Shown here piece after piece: positions 21,200 through 32,600 of a stretch of DNA of 64,000 nt. The position numbers were made by a program, and so were the translations under genes. Position 1 is the stretch's first letter, and the number at the start of each line of letters is the position of its first letter. The DNA comes from Pseudocercospora fijiensis CIRAD86. Lineage: Eukaryota; Ascomycota; Dothideomycetes; Mycosphaerellales; Mycosphaerellaceae. The notes beneath the pieces were generated by a model that saw only the letters and a program-made list of their open reading frames with translations, searched no databases and was not told the DNA's origin. The stretch is from positions 2,995,057-3,059,056 of the forward strand of contig NW_006921534.1 in the NCBI RefSeq assembly GCF_000340215.1. Reading direction: 5' to 3'.

Positions 21200-23497
21200 A
21201 TATTAACTCTCCTCTCTCCTTAAGATTCCCGATACCGTTTAGAATAGAGATAGTTCGTAGGCGATAAGTTCCTATCCCCTAGTTTCGGGTGTTTTAAGAT
21301 TAAACCGTAGAAGTTGTAGACAATTACTAGTTAACCTTTAAGTCGAGAAGTCGTATAACGGTATAATGCCCCCTCTATAAAGAACTTCTAGAATATATCC
21401 GTTCGCTCCTTACTCCTCTATCGCATCGAGTACTTCCGGAGTTTATACTCCTTCGAACGTAAGTATAAAGGGAACTATATCTTATAGACCTATTAATTAA
21501 ACTACTCTATATACTCGGGTTTCTAAAGATACGCCTAGCTAGCCTTTTCGAAGATTTCCGGGTTAATACTCGATATTCTTATATCTCCGAACAACCTTCT
21601 ACTTAGACTCCGTAAAGGTAAGGACTAGGTAGTAGTACCCTATAATAAATTCCTACTACTAGGATTCGGAGAGGATAAATCTAGCCCTAATCGTCGTCTA
21701 GGACTCGATAGGCTCGAAGGTAAGTATACGACCTCCTCTCGACGTTGTCGCAATCTCGCTCGTATACTAGACTATTTCGACTATCGTCTCGTTATTACCC
21801 TTCCTAGTATAGCGCCTAGTGTATATACAATATCGGTCGGTATATTTTAAGGTTTCGTACGGTAAGGTAAGGACTTAGGAGTAGTAGATATATACTAGTA
21901 GCTATAGGGAAATACCCTTTCTTTTATAGCATCGTATCGTTAGGAATAGCTAGGTAGTAAATAGCTAGCTACCTTTTTTTTTGTTTCCTAGCTACCTAAC
22001 TACTAGATTTTTTTTCCTAGCTACCCTAGCTAGCCTAACTACTAGAATTTCTTTCCTAGCTACCCTAACTACCTGAATTTTGCCTTCTATATAGTAGCTC
22101 TCTCCTACTAACGGAACCGAGCTACTATACCTAACGAATCTAAGCTCGTTTTTAGTCTTAATCTATCCTCTTTCGGTATAAGACACTCGATAAGTAAATG
22201 CTTAGGCCGAGTCTAACTACGAAACCTAAGACTAACTAATAGCTCTATTAACTAATCCTAATCCTCGAACTCCTTCCGCTTCTTAGTAAAGACCTTAAAG
22301 AGCGCTCGAGCTTCTTCGGATACCTACGGAGTAGTCGAGATAAAGCCGTATCGCTAAAATAGGTAATCCTTCGGAGGCTTATATAGAGATTTAGAGAATT
22401 CTAACGCTAACCTATCCTACTAGTAGCTTAGATTCCGGATATAAGCCCTCTCTACCTTAGTAAAGATTTTATATAGCAGTAGCACTCTGCCTTCGAGAAA
22501 CGCTTTCTATTTAACTGTTAGTATCTGCCGGCTACGAACGCCGGCTATATATACCGAGTATAGAATAATTACCTATACCCCTTCCTCCTATAGCAACACT
22601 TCTACCGTCCCTAGATACCTAGCCCCGATCGCACTAATTGTAAGCTGCTTTGCCTTTACAGACGCAAAGGCTTCGCTCTAATACTAATAAAGAAACTTCT
22701 ACTCTATATCGAGGATATAAAGATAACTAGTCTCGATTCTAATCCCTGCTAGCTTTTCGTAGTAGCTTTAACTATAATTTTCTAGATTAATAGGACTTAT
22801 GCCTTAGCCCTTTACTAGTATCTCGTCTTTTTAACTATACTCGATCTACTCCTAGCGCTTATCGTCTATAGCGTTAGGCCCTAAGACTATACCTATTACT
22901 AGATCGACGTATAGTATCTCCTCGCTTTTTTCAGTTCCTTTATTCGTAGTATTAAGCTCTATCGCGGCATCCTAAACTCTAGTATTATTATTCTCGGCTA
23001 TCTAAATATCTCCGTTACTATCGGTCGTATCGATAGAGGTAGCGGCTATAGGTCTAAATGCTATTAGTTAACGTATTAAAGAAAAATATACCGGCTATAG
23101 CTACCGGCTACGGCTGCCGGCTACAGCTACTAGCTACGGCCGCTAGCTAGATTAACTTACGCTACTAGAACTTTACGCTCGAAAACTAGCCGCAATTCTT
23201 TCCTCCTCTTAGCTTTCTCTTAGGTTGTCTTCTTATTCTAACCTTTACTTTTTTCTATAGGCGCTAGCTATCGATAGAATATCTTATTCCGCGCCTTTCT
23301 TCTCTTATCCTTAGCTCTTTTATCCTTATCTATCTTATCCTTTCTCTCGCGGTCTCGTACGGAATTCTTCTTCGTAGAGTACTCCTCTTTAGTCTTACGC
23401 TTTTTAGTTAGACGCTTAGGCAAAACAAACTCGCGGTCTTTAGTTCTATCTTCTATTTAGCGCGCGGCGCGCTTCTCTCTTACTATTATAAGGGAAA
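21200..23497 (-). pseudogene. Unrecognised multi-exon gene remnant in unit Y
   Basis: The minus strand starts near 23,497 with an ATA and a lysine/arginine-rich region (KRLTKKRKTKEEYSTKKN, RDRERKDKIDKDKRAKDK), nuclear-localisation-like. An intron at 23,061-23,160 has a GTAAGT donor, an ACTAATAG end and several GC-rich agccggtagc units. Another acceptor-like tactaacag lies near 22,505-22,512. Later coding pieces read RALFKVFTKKRKEFED, FEPIES and YKLRKYSM. I cannot assign a family. The basic N-terminus suggests a DNA-binding or nuclear protein. Extents are approximate. Confidence 0.4.
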
Positions 23498-23628
23498 GGG
23501 GCGGGGGCGTAGCGTATAGTAGTTGTTATCGGTATAGGTATAGAGGAAGAAGTTGAAAGTATAAGAATATCGCGAAGCCCTAATTATTGCCGCCTACGTA
23601 ACGTTATATAGGTAAGCTTTCGTAATTA

Positions 23629-23940
23629 CGGCAACTACGCCCCGGTAATAGTAACTACGCCCTAGTAACGGCAACTACGCCCTAGCAACGGCAACTACGC
23701 CCTAGCAACGGTAATAAAGCGTAGTAAATACAACCTAGTAACTATTATAGCCGGCAATCGTAGCCGGTAGTCGAATAAGAGTATCCTTATAGCAAAACTA
23801 CGCCCTAGTAACGGCAACTACGCCCTAGCAACGGCAACTACGCCCTAGCAACGGCAAAAGAGCGTAGTAAATGTAATAGAGTTACTATTATAGTCGGCAA
23901 TCGTAGCCGGTAGTCGAATAAGAGTATCCTTATAGTAAAA
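23629..23940. repeat. Nested tandem repeats: 20-bp units inside a 143-bp duplication
   Basis: Four 20-bp units near ggcaactacgccctagcaac lie at 23,629-23,711 and about three more at 23,797-23,856. The whole block, including tagtcgaataagagtatcct at 23,768 and 23,911, repeats with a 143-bp period. agccgg motifs follow each block. Confidence 0.85.
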
Positions 23941-24831
23941 CTAATATAGTCTCTAGTTCAAACTAGGAATCTATATAGTTCGAAAAAACCAAACCGGAAC
24001 TAGGGAGCTAGTTCGCCGCTAAGAAACCAAACTATATACGTTTAGTAGTTCGGAAACCGAACTACTATAGGGTCTAAGGCTCTTAGTCGTATAGAGTAAC
24101 GTACTATATAAATAACTAGGCGTACTACTCTTATTCACTTACGACCTATATCCTAGGATACTCTTCTCGTACTTTTTATACTCTTTTCTAATACCTCACC
24201 TATAAGCGCTCCGCGACAACCGAGTAAATATAAGCTATAGGGTTTCCGCTCGGTACCTTAGCCTCCGAGATAGGGCGGAGTTGAATTTAGAGCGATAGCC
24301 GGCACTCGTAGCCGGTATATAGAGACGGTAGTAGGCCTTTTCCTGCTAAATAACTAGCTTGTTTAGTATAGCCTACCTGATATTTCTTATATTTACTAGC
24401 AATAGGCCTAGGTTACTTATAAGATTACTATAGCTAGTAAAGGCATTACTAAAGAATATCTATACTATAGTAAGATACTATTATTACGCTAGCTATTTAT
24501 TAAAAGGAGGCTTTCGCCTATTACTATACCGGCTATATATGCCGGCTATATTTCAAAGTCTCCCGTACCTGCCTTTTTTAGCCGTGCCTGCCTTTTTTAG
24601 CCGTACCTACCTTCTTTCCTTGCTCTAGCCTCTAACGTTACTATAATATAGGCTTACGCGAAGCTTACTCTATTGCCTAGCGATACCGCGATACTACCGC
24701 TATATTCAACCTTCGTATCGATACCTACACCTCTACGCTCTACATCTACTACCTCCGTAATACCCTCGCTCCGCGCGCGCCTTCGTATACCTTCGTAACG
24801 CACTTTTTTCCTTAATTCGACGACTTTTATA

Positions 24832-25645
24832 ATAGCGAGTCTACTTAACTAAGTTACGACGCCTCGTAAGAAGGGACCTAGTGCTTCTATAGGTCGCAAT
24901 AAGACCGGAAATAGTAGAACGAGTATAGTGTATTAACGTAAGAGGGCTACTGCTACTACCGCTAGCTCTAGTACTAGAAAGAGCGTCGCGAGCAAGGCTC
25001 CGCGTAAGACAACGGCGGGCAAGGCTCTACGTAAGACGATAACTAGCGCTTCTACTACTAGTAGCAATCGTACGAAGCGTCGATAGCGCCTAGGAAGTAA
25101 GTCCTATTTATAGCCGGTAGCGTAGCCGGCAGCGTAGCCGGTAGCGTAGCCGGCATTCTTACTATCTTTTTACTAATCCTTCTTTAGCCGTAGCCCTCTA
25201 TTAGATTCGGCAGTACTAGAAGAGTTCTAAGCTCCTAATCCGCAAAGCTCCTTTCTAACGACTTATTCGCGAAATTGCCTAGGATTATAGAACGGACCTT
25301 CGCTTCTAAGCCTCCGCGATAGGCGCCCTTTAAGAGGCTATAGAAGCCTACCTAGTTCGTATCTTCGAATATATGTTTCTCTTCTACCTCTTTTCGGACT
25401 ATACTAATACTATTTTAGCGGTTAACCTTATAGCTATCTACGCGAAGCGTATAACGATTATAGATAAGGATTTTAAAGCACTCGATTAGCTTCTAAAAGG
25501 CCAGAATATCTATATTCGAGACGGTGCTAGGTAGGATAGATGTTTTAGTAGAAAGGATATTCGTAGTATTATCTGCAAGCTTTTCTATATACGAAATAAG
25601 CCGCTATTATACGGCGCTATATACCGCGCTCTAAATACTCTCTAG
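24832..25645 (+). pseudogene. Histone H3-like gene with two introns (X2)
   Basis: Exons about 24,832-25,096, 25,188-25,370 and 25,419-25,645, with introns of the same 91 and 48 bp as X1. The core motifs are the same, and the third exon reads YAKRITIIDKDFKAL, closer to canonical HAKRVTIQSKDIQLA than X1. The second intron donor is mutated from gtatgt to atatgt, a RIP-type change that would block splicing. Stops lie at conserved Q positions. The copy supports the gene model and shows that the structure predates RIP. Confidence 0.8.
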
Positions 25646-25930
25646 GTGTATGTGTATAGTGTAGTATACTTTATTAGCCGTACGGAATAGAAGTCTCTCA
25701 AAATCCCGTTAGTACTAAGGAGTAAAAAGGCCGGCTACGCTGCCGGCTACGCTGCCGGCTACGCTGCCGGCTACGCTACTAGCTACGCTACCAGGTTTTT
25801 TAAAGAACCAAAAGAAGATAGACATTCCGGTTGATTTGTATTAGTTTAGATTTTTATAAAAAGAAAACAGGGAAAAATAAGGAAGGTTGAAGAGCCTAAT
25901 AGTTATAGTTATAGGCACTATCCCTGTTTT

Positions 25931-26380
25931 CTAGAGCATATTATACACCTGCCTTCGCAACTCTACCTAATGCTCCCTTTAAATATCCTTATACTCTACC
26001 TACTAGAAATTCAACTAGGTACCTAGACCTGCAGCTACCTCTATATCTTTTACTATCTTCTATAGGTTAAAGGCCTCTTCTATAGCAGCCTCTACCTCCT
26101 TATATAATACGAAGTTATTACCTACCCTACCCTTTATATCTCCTAAATAACTAAGAGTTCTAAGGAACGAACTAGTATTCGGCCTTAGTATAGCGAGTAA
26201 CTAGTAGAACGTTCTATAGAGCTGCCTTATAGCTCTTTTATATACTATACCGATACTAAGGGAGGAGCTATCCTAGTACTCAATATTATCGAATAGTTCG
26301 GTAGGAAAGTGTATAAACTTCTTAAGGAGGAGGACTTCTAGGGAAATCGATAAGTTCTACCTAGATCTAGATAAAGACAT
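25931..26380 (-). pseudogene. Unrecognised ORF of about 150 codons (X2 copy)
   Basis: Counterpart of 16,314-16,763 with the same ATG, the same early TAG at codon 8 and the same terminal TAG. The differences between copies are transitions. No family was recognised. Confidence 0.45.
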
Positions 26381-26812
26381 TCTGCTAAGCAGTTAGGGAA
26401 TTGAACTGTAAACGAAAGGATGAAATTCATACCTAAGGAGTATAGTTTCCGAACTAAACTATAATGCCTTGTATATACGCGTATATGCTTTTAATTGGTT
26501 AGTGCCCTTAGCTAATTGTCTATAGATTTGAGGTTATATAAGTACCTTTATACAACTACGTAGCCTAAATAGGATTCGAAAATTCTATAAGTACTAAGGA
26601 CTAAAAATGCCGGCTACGCTACCGGCTATACTGCTAAGTCTTATAAAGGGCTTGCTTAAAGCTACGTATACATTCGTACACTTCTTAAAAACCGATAAAT
26701 TATATAGTTCGAACTAGCTACTTATATAGTTGCTTAGCAAACCAACCTAAACCAAACTAGAGTTTCGGCTTAGCAAACTAAACTAAACTAACCCGAACTA
26801 CTACGGGGTCTA

Positions 26813-28196
26813 AAACAATCGATTAGATAAGAGCTTCTTAAGCGACACTATAATAGTAAGCTTGCCGGTTACTATAGTATAGAGAGGTCGTACGAGCTAC
26901 TATCGCGTATATACTACTAGCTAAATAGTAAGCGGGATATAAAGGACTACGTAAACACGTATGCCGTATATTAACGAGTTAAAGCACTAAAGCACTTACT
27001 ATTTAGCGAGTTGTCTTTACTCCCTATTCTAAAGAAGCCTTTTATAGAGCTTATAATAGACTTTATTATAGGTCTTCCCCCTACTAAGCGAAGAGGAAGC
27101 AAAGACGTCTTTAACGCTATACTAGTCGTTATAGACCGATTTACTAAGGGTGCTCGCTACATTCCTACTAGGAAGGATTAGACGGCTATTAATATAGCTA
27201 AAGCACTATAGAATAATATCTTCTACAGCTATTAGAGGACCCCTAAGGGGATAGTCTCCGATAGGGGCTCGATATTTATATCGTACTATTAGAGCGAATT
27301 ATGCCTATAGCTAAGACTAAAGCATCGGCTATTAACAGCCTTCTATCTATAGACTAACGGTTAAACAGAGAGATAGAATGCTACCCTATAGCAGTACCTG
27401 CGCAGCTACATTAATAAGAACCCCGATAACTAGGTTAATCTCCTATAACTAGCCGAATTCGTATATAACAATAGTGTCTACTTATCTACTAAGGTATTAC
27501 CTTATTTCGCTATAATAGGAAGCAACCCTACGCTACTATAAGACCCCCTATCGCTCGAGGCCGAGCGTAAGGAAAGGGAAGCGGGTTAACCTAAGACACT
27601 AGCGGCTATTAAGAGGGTTTAAAAGATGCGAGAAATTCACGCTAAGATAGCTAACAAACTAGCAAAGGCCTAGGCCTATTAGAAGGCCTACTATAATAAA
27701 CACTACCTTCTAATAACCTTTAAGTAAGGCGACCTAGTTATGCTTAGTACGAAGAACCTCCGTATCCGTAAACACCCCTCGCCTAATAGCAAAACAAGGC
27801 CTAAACTCGCACTAAGGTATATTAGCCCTTTCCGTATCCGAGAACCTAGGGGTACCTAGGCCTATTAGTTATAGCTTCCACCTTATTATACTATCTATAA
27901 TACCTTCTATATATCCCTCCTTAAGCCGTACTACCTACGCGAAGGGGATAAAGCACCTGCTAAATCCGAGGACATACTAGCTAATAGTAAAGAACTGTAG
28001 TCTATAGAACGTATCCTAAAGTACTAGACTAGACAAGGCAAGAAGGAGTACCTGTTAAGGTAGCAAGGCTATTCGCCTAAATAGGACTCGTAGGAAGCTA
28101 AAGGTTCTTTTAAAGATATAACTAAGTTGTTAGATAAGTATTAGACTAGTATAAAGAACAAGAAGAAGGCTAAGGGCCTATAATATCGCCTAGGAA
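26813..28196 (+). pseudogene. Chromovirus pol 3' end: integrase with chromodomain
   Basis: Plus-strand reading of a truncated Ty3/gypsy Pol. A zinc-binding start (DSKLAGHYGIERSYELL) is followed by the DDE core: FIELIIDFIIGLPPT, VVIDRFTKGARYIPT, SDRGSIFIS and TNGQTER-like. Near 28,000-28,095 comes a chromodomain: SIERILKYW, KEYLLRWQGYSP, WDSWE. Integrase inserts the cDNA, and the chromodomain of chromoviruses binds modified histone tails to steer insertion. RT and gag are missing, cut at 26,813 by X2. TAG/TAA replaces W/Q throughout. Confidence 0.85.
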
Positions 28197-28221
28197 TAAT
28201 GCTACCCCCGGGGTGCTATTA
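28197..28221. repeat. GC-centred palindrome at end of chromovirus pol, probable 3' LTR start
   Basis: The core tgctacccccggggtgcta follows the chromodomain reading directly, as expected where pol runs into the 3' LTR. It shares its core with 5014-5044 and 1778-1802. The LTR end was not located. Confidence 0.5.
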
Positions 28222-29645
28222 GCTAACAAATTAAAGGCAAGCAATTATTAGCAACAAAGGACAATAAGACTATACTAGGCGCGCTACGACGCGTTAACTA
28301 ATTGCCTACTCTTTTAAGGACTCTACCTCTTTACTAACGCGCCCTATAGGTCCCCCTCTTATTCCCTTATTCTGTCGAGGCCTCGAGGCCTAGGCAATCG
28401 GCGAGGACGGCGCGGCTAGCGCGGCTATATTAGTAATAGTATTGCGGAGTGTATTACTATTAAGAAAGGAAGGATACAGCTATATTAGTAACGGTATTGC
28501 TAAGTTGTTATTAGTTAAAGAAGGAAATTAGAAGAAGGTAAAGTTAGCGCTAAGACGACTAGCGCCGCTATTATTAATATTACCTACTATTGTCGCTATA
28601 CTTACGAAGACAACCTTACCTATACTACGGCCTAAGGCCGGAAGTACACTATACTAATCGAGTTAAAAGAATAGCTATATTAAAGGTTTAATTAAAACTT
28701 TAAGGCCGAGTTAAAGCTTTAACTAAGTTAAAAGATTAAGCGACTAATAGACTAACTAAGGGCAAAAACTATAGAGCTAAGCTAGCCGGGGTCGATCTTA
28801 CGGATAATAGGTTACTCCTCGATCTTTCCGACTCTTTAAGCGAGGCGAACCTTAACTATTATACTTATAATAGCCTTTACCTATAGAAACTAGAAGAACT
28901 AAGTTTTTTAAAAAGATATAATTAGTTAACACTTAAAGGCTACTAAACCTAACTAATTAGGGCTAGTGAAACTACGATAGTAAATAATAGTCCTCGTAAT
29001 AATAAGAATAATAACCCTCGGAAGCGGACAAACCCTCGGGAGCGGACATTACTAGGTCTTTTAAGAGTAGACGCAAAGAACTCGGTACGACATTACTTAG
29101 AGCGGAGGTAGGGCTATAATACCTCGTACGTCTACCTATTATAGTAGGGAAGACGCGCTCGTATTATAATTAGTCGAAGGCCCTTAATTCTTATAGATAT
29201 ATATTACTTTATAGTTTATTATATATAGGGATAGCGTAGTTAGAGTTAGACATTGTGCTATATTAGAGGTAAGGTTTAACATAGTTACATAATCGGTAGT
29301 TATACGTTTAATTTAGCGCGGACTAAGCGGCCTATTAGACCTGCTAAGTTAGTAGCAATAGAGGTTAAGACTAGAACAAAGACCGGCTACGAGGGCGCGG
29401 CCTTTAGAAGGGAAGCGTGTATTAGGACTAAAGAGGTTATATGTAATTAGTATGTAACCGGGCTCGAGTAAAGCTAGGGTCTTAATGCCTTAGGCAGGGC
29501 TTAGCGCTTAGTTAATAGGCTAACTTGCCTGCCTTCCTCCCTCTCCTCTAAGCTCCTTATCGAATACTACTTATACCTACTACCCTATCTACCTGCTAAT
29601 ATAACCCTTCTTATATAGATATATATTACTAGGGGGAGGTCGAGC
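28222..29645. other. RIP-degraded stretch without assignable gene
   Basis: Probably LTR plus older debris between the chromovirus and gypsy element 2. A plus-strand coding-like piece near 28,590-28,680 (YCRYTYEDNLTYT, GRKYTILIELKE) is not recognised. A short duplication ccctcggaagcggac / ccctcgggagcggac lies near 29,015-29,055. Confidence 0.3.
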
Positions 29646-29659
29646 TCGTACGCGAGGTT

Positions 29660-32600
29660 GCTAACTAGGCGTAGCACCTTAAATAGTCTAGTACGCTATA
29701 CGGAGAGCTTGCGATTAGGGTTCCCTAGTAGGCGGTATCCCTTATATAATTTAAGCAGTACCTTTTAGCCTATCTTAAAGGAAACGGGGCGATACTTGCG
29801 GTCGTATCGGTCCTTTATTATCGCTGCCGCCTACGTAAGAGAGTCTACTACCTAGTCGCGTGCCTCCTATCTTAATACTAAGTAGTCCTTAGTAGGGAGC
29901 TCGGTAAGGGGGTTTAGCGCGTCTAGGTTCGTCTTAAATCCTTAAATTAGAATATTAGGTATCTCTCTAGTCGAGGCATTCCTAGCGTTGTTAAGCTCGG
30001 CCTAGATATACGGTAGCGCATCCGTCTAATTAGCGTCCGGATAATTAGAGGTAAAGAATCGGAGCGCGATCTCTACGGTCTAATTAGTTCGCTTAGATTA
30101 GCCGTCTGACTAGGGATAGTACGCTATCGTTACGAAGAACCTCGTGCCTAACTTCTTAAAGGCCGCCTTTACAAATTCGCTAAGCTAAATAGGGTCCCGG
30201 TCGCCGATTATAATAGCTAGAAGGTTGCGTTCTATTTCGACATGTCCTTAGATCTAATCGCTGCTATACTACTACGCTGTCTACGTTAATTTGCACTTGC
30301 GTAGCATAACGCGCTTAGAGTACTTATACGTCTTAGTAAGGAAACCGTCGTAGCCGTCTTTATTAGGCAGTAGGCTATAAACCTAGTCCGTAGTAATAGC
30401 GTACTATAGAATAGGCTAGTATTTAATTAGTTGCAATTTACCGTATAGAGGATAGCGTAGCGTCTAGTTTAGGATATACTCGGAGTAATAAGCGATATAC
30501 TTAGAGACCTCGCGCCCGAGCCGGCGTATATAGAAGCTAGCGTATAGACGAGCGTATATACGGTAGTAACCTGCGTAGTAATAATAATCGTAGGCTATTT
30601 AGAAAACTTCTTTATATAGGGAACGGGGAATATATAGCCTCTCCCTATCGTTAGTATCGTCCTTAAAATAGATAAGGTCGTTATATAAGAAAAAGCAGAG
30701 TCTTAGTAGGCTTAACTCGGCCTCGCTCGTAATGTCTGCCTCTTTATAATTAGGGTTAGCGTCCTTATCTAGAGTCCTCTTAGCGGCATCTCGTAGGCGG
30801 CGTTCTTCTACGGCGTTTAGCTAAGCTAAGATTACGGACTAATAGGGGTCTTTAGTATATCCCGCCTTTAGGTCGTCCTTAAATTCGGTAGCGAGTTCTA
30901 CGAGTACAGAGTAGAAGACTATAGGCTCGTCGGATATATACGTTCTACCGGAGTGCTCGTCGACTATTATAGCGTAAAAACAAATTGTACCCTCGCTTTC
31001 GTACGGATATATATAGTATACGTCGATTATATTATTCGCGGGGGCGGGATCGTCGTATACTAGGGGATCTAGTATATTATATACCTAATCTGCCGCTTAG
31101 TCGAGGTCCGCTACGAGCCTACTTAAGGCGTCCGGTATTCTATAGAGGCGTCCTAGGCGGTAGTATACCTTAAGCTTAGGGTACTAAGAGAGGTACTAAC
31201 TGGCCTATACTAGACGGAGGTTAAGCTTGTCCGTAGACGTAGTCGTCGCTAGGCTCGCTGCCGTAGTAATACCTAGGGCCGCAATATAGTCGGAAAACAC
31301 ATATACCGGCTTACGTACCGCTTATAGGATTATTCGTGCCTTCTATACTGTCTAGACTAGTCCGCTAACCTTAAGCTCGGTAGCTAGGTATCGCTTTTCT
31401 ACGTCCGTAAGGGCTTTGCTAAGGTATATAATAACTTATACCTAATCTACCGGGAAGCGTACGGCCTTGCTATTCTCGATAGTCGGCTTTAGATCTCCCT
31501 TAACGTAGTATACTACCGCTACGAATCCTCCTATATAGGCGTCTAGGTCGATATATATAGGGCAATTAGGGTCCGCGTAATAGGAGAACTTAATATCGCG
31601 GTATATCTGCCTTAGGATATTAAAGGCCTTATACTCGGTTTCTAGTGCCTCGTCTACGTTAAAGGCTAGGGTCCTAGCTACGTAGCGCTTTCGCTTATTG
31701 CCCTTGTTAGCTAGGCTAAAGCGCAAGAGCTCTTTCTTACGGTTCTCGAATAGTATCGTAATCGTAGAGTAGTATAGAATATACTGTCGTTACTATCTAG
31801 TAAGCCCTAAGTAAAATTCGATGTCCTTTAGGGTCGTAGGGAATTTCAAGTCTAGGATAGCCTAGACCTTTTCCTTATAAGTAGTGTATCCTAGTCCTAA
31901 CACTCGTTAGCCTAAAAGCTTCGTAGATAGATACGCGAGGAACGACTTATACGGTACGATACTAATATTCTTACCTGCTAGGCACTCGAATACCGCGTTT
32001 AGATACTATAGGTGCTCTTCGAAGGTACGAGAGTAGATAACAATATCGTCGATATACGCGCGGTAGTAGGATTTATATCGCTTAAGTATCTTATTAAGCT
32101 AGCGCTAGATATATTATATGCTATTCGAGAAACCTATAATAGCTATATATATCTGTTCCTAGCCGCGGTAGCTATTAATCGCGAATTTGCTACGGTCCTT
32201 TTCGGCTACTGCCTATTAATAGAAAAACGCGACGGCGTCTACTATTGTAATATAGGTAGAGCCGCGTAGTGCCTTAATAATGTCCTTTTGTCTAGGGAGC
32301 GGATAAGAATCCTTAACTGTAATTTTGTTTAGGCCTCTAATGTCTACGACTATACGTCCTTTACGGACTAGCTTACTATCTACTATCGTTGTTTTCTAGA
32401 CTACGAAGACTAGGAACCTAAATTAGGTAGGCTTAGTAGTAAAGGATATCTTTCTTTATACGTATAGCGGGTCGAACGTCTTGTTTACGACTTCTTTATT
32501 AGGGGCGTAGAGTAGGTACGCTACTATAGGAACTTTATCGTTCTTATAGCCTAGCTTTAGCGTAACTTCTAGGTAGTTAGACTTAGGAATGTCTACCGTA

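Larger units (their letters stand above)
21171..24076 (-). mobile_element. Repeat unit Y, unrecognised, with at least one multi-exon gene
   Basis: A RIP-mutated unit between B and X2. Its right end (23,945-24,076) resembles the right end of X: a tatatagttcga core, a cgaactac run and a final gggtcta. This suggests related termini. It holds tandem repeats (23,629-23,940) and minus-strand coding remnants. No known transposase or RT motif was seen. It could be another non-autonomous element of the same family as X. Confidence 0.4.
24077..26812 (+). mobile_element. Repeat X2, direct copy of X1
   Basis: Same boundaries and gene content as 14,503-17,195, with scattered C/T and G/A differences expected from independent RIP. 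Its left end abuts unit Y and its right end abuts the truncated chromovirus at 26,813. It therefore probably inserted into, or was joined to, the chromovirus pol gene. X2 carries extra ccggctacgctg units at 25,731-25,795 compared with X1. Confidence 0.7.

Noticed and set aside
23629..23940. CRISPR-like array
   Set aside because: Units are contiguous 20-bp tandems without unique spacers, in a eukaryotic repeat.
30985..31173. 62-codon plus-strand ORF
   Set aside because: Antisense to the RNase H/integrase part of gypsy element 2; no protein-like features.
32012..32269. 85-codon plus-strand ORF
   Set aside because: Exact antisense shadow of the RT active-site region (YIDDIVIYS on the minus strand).
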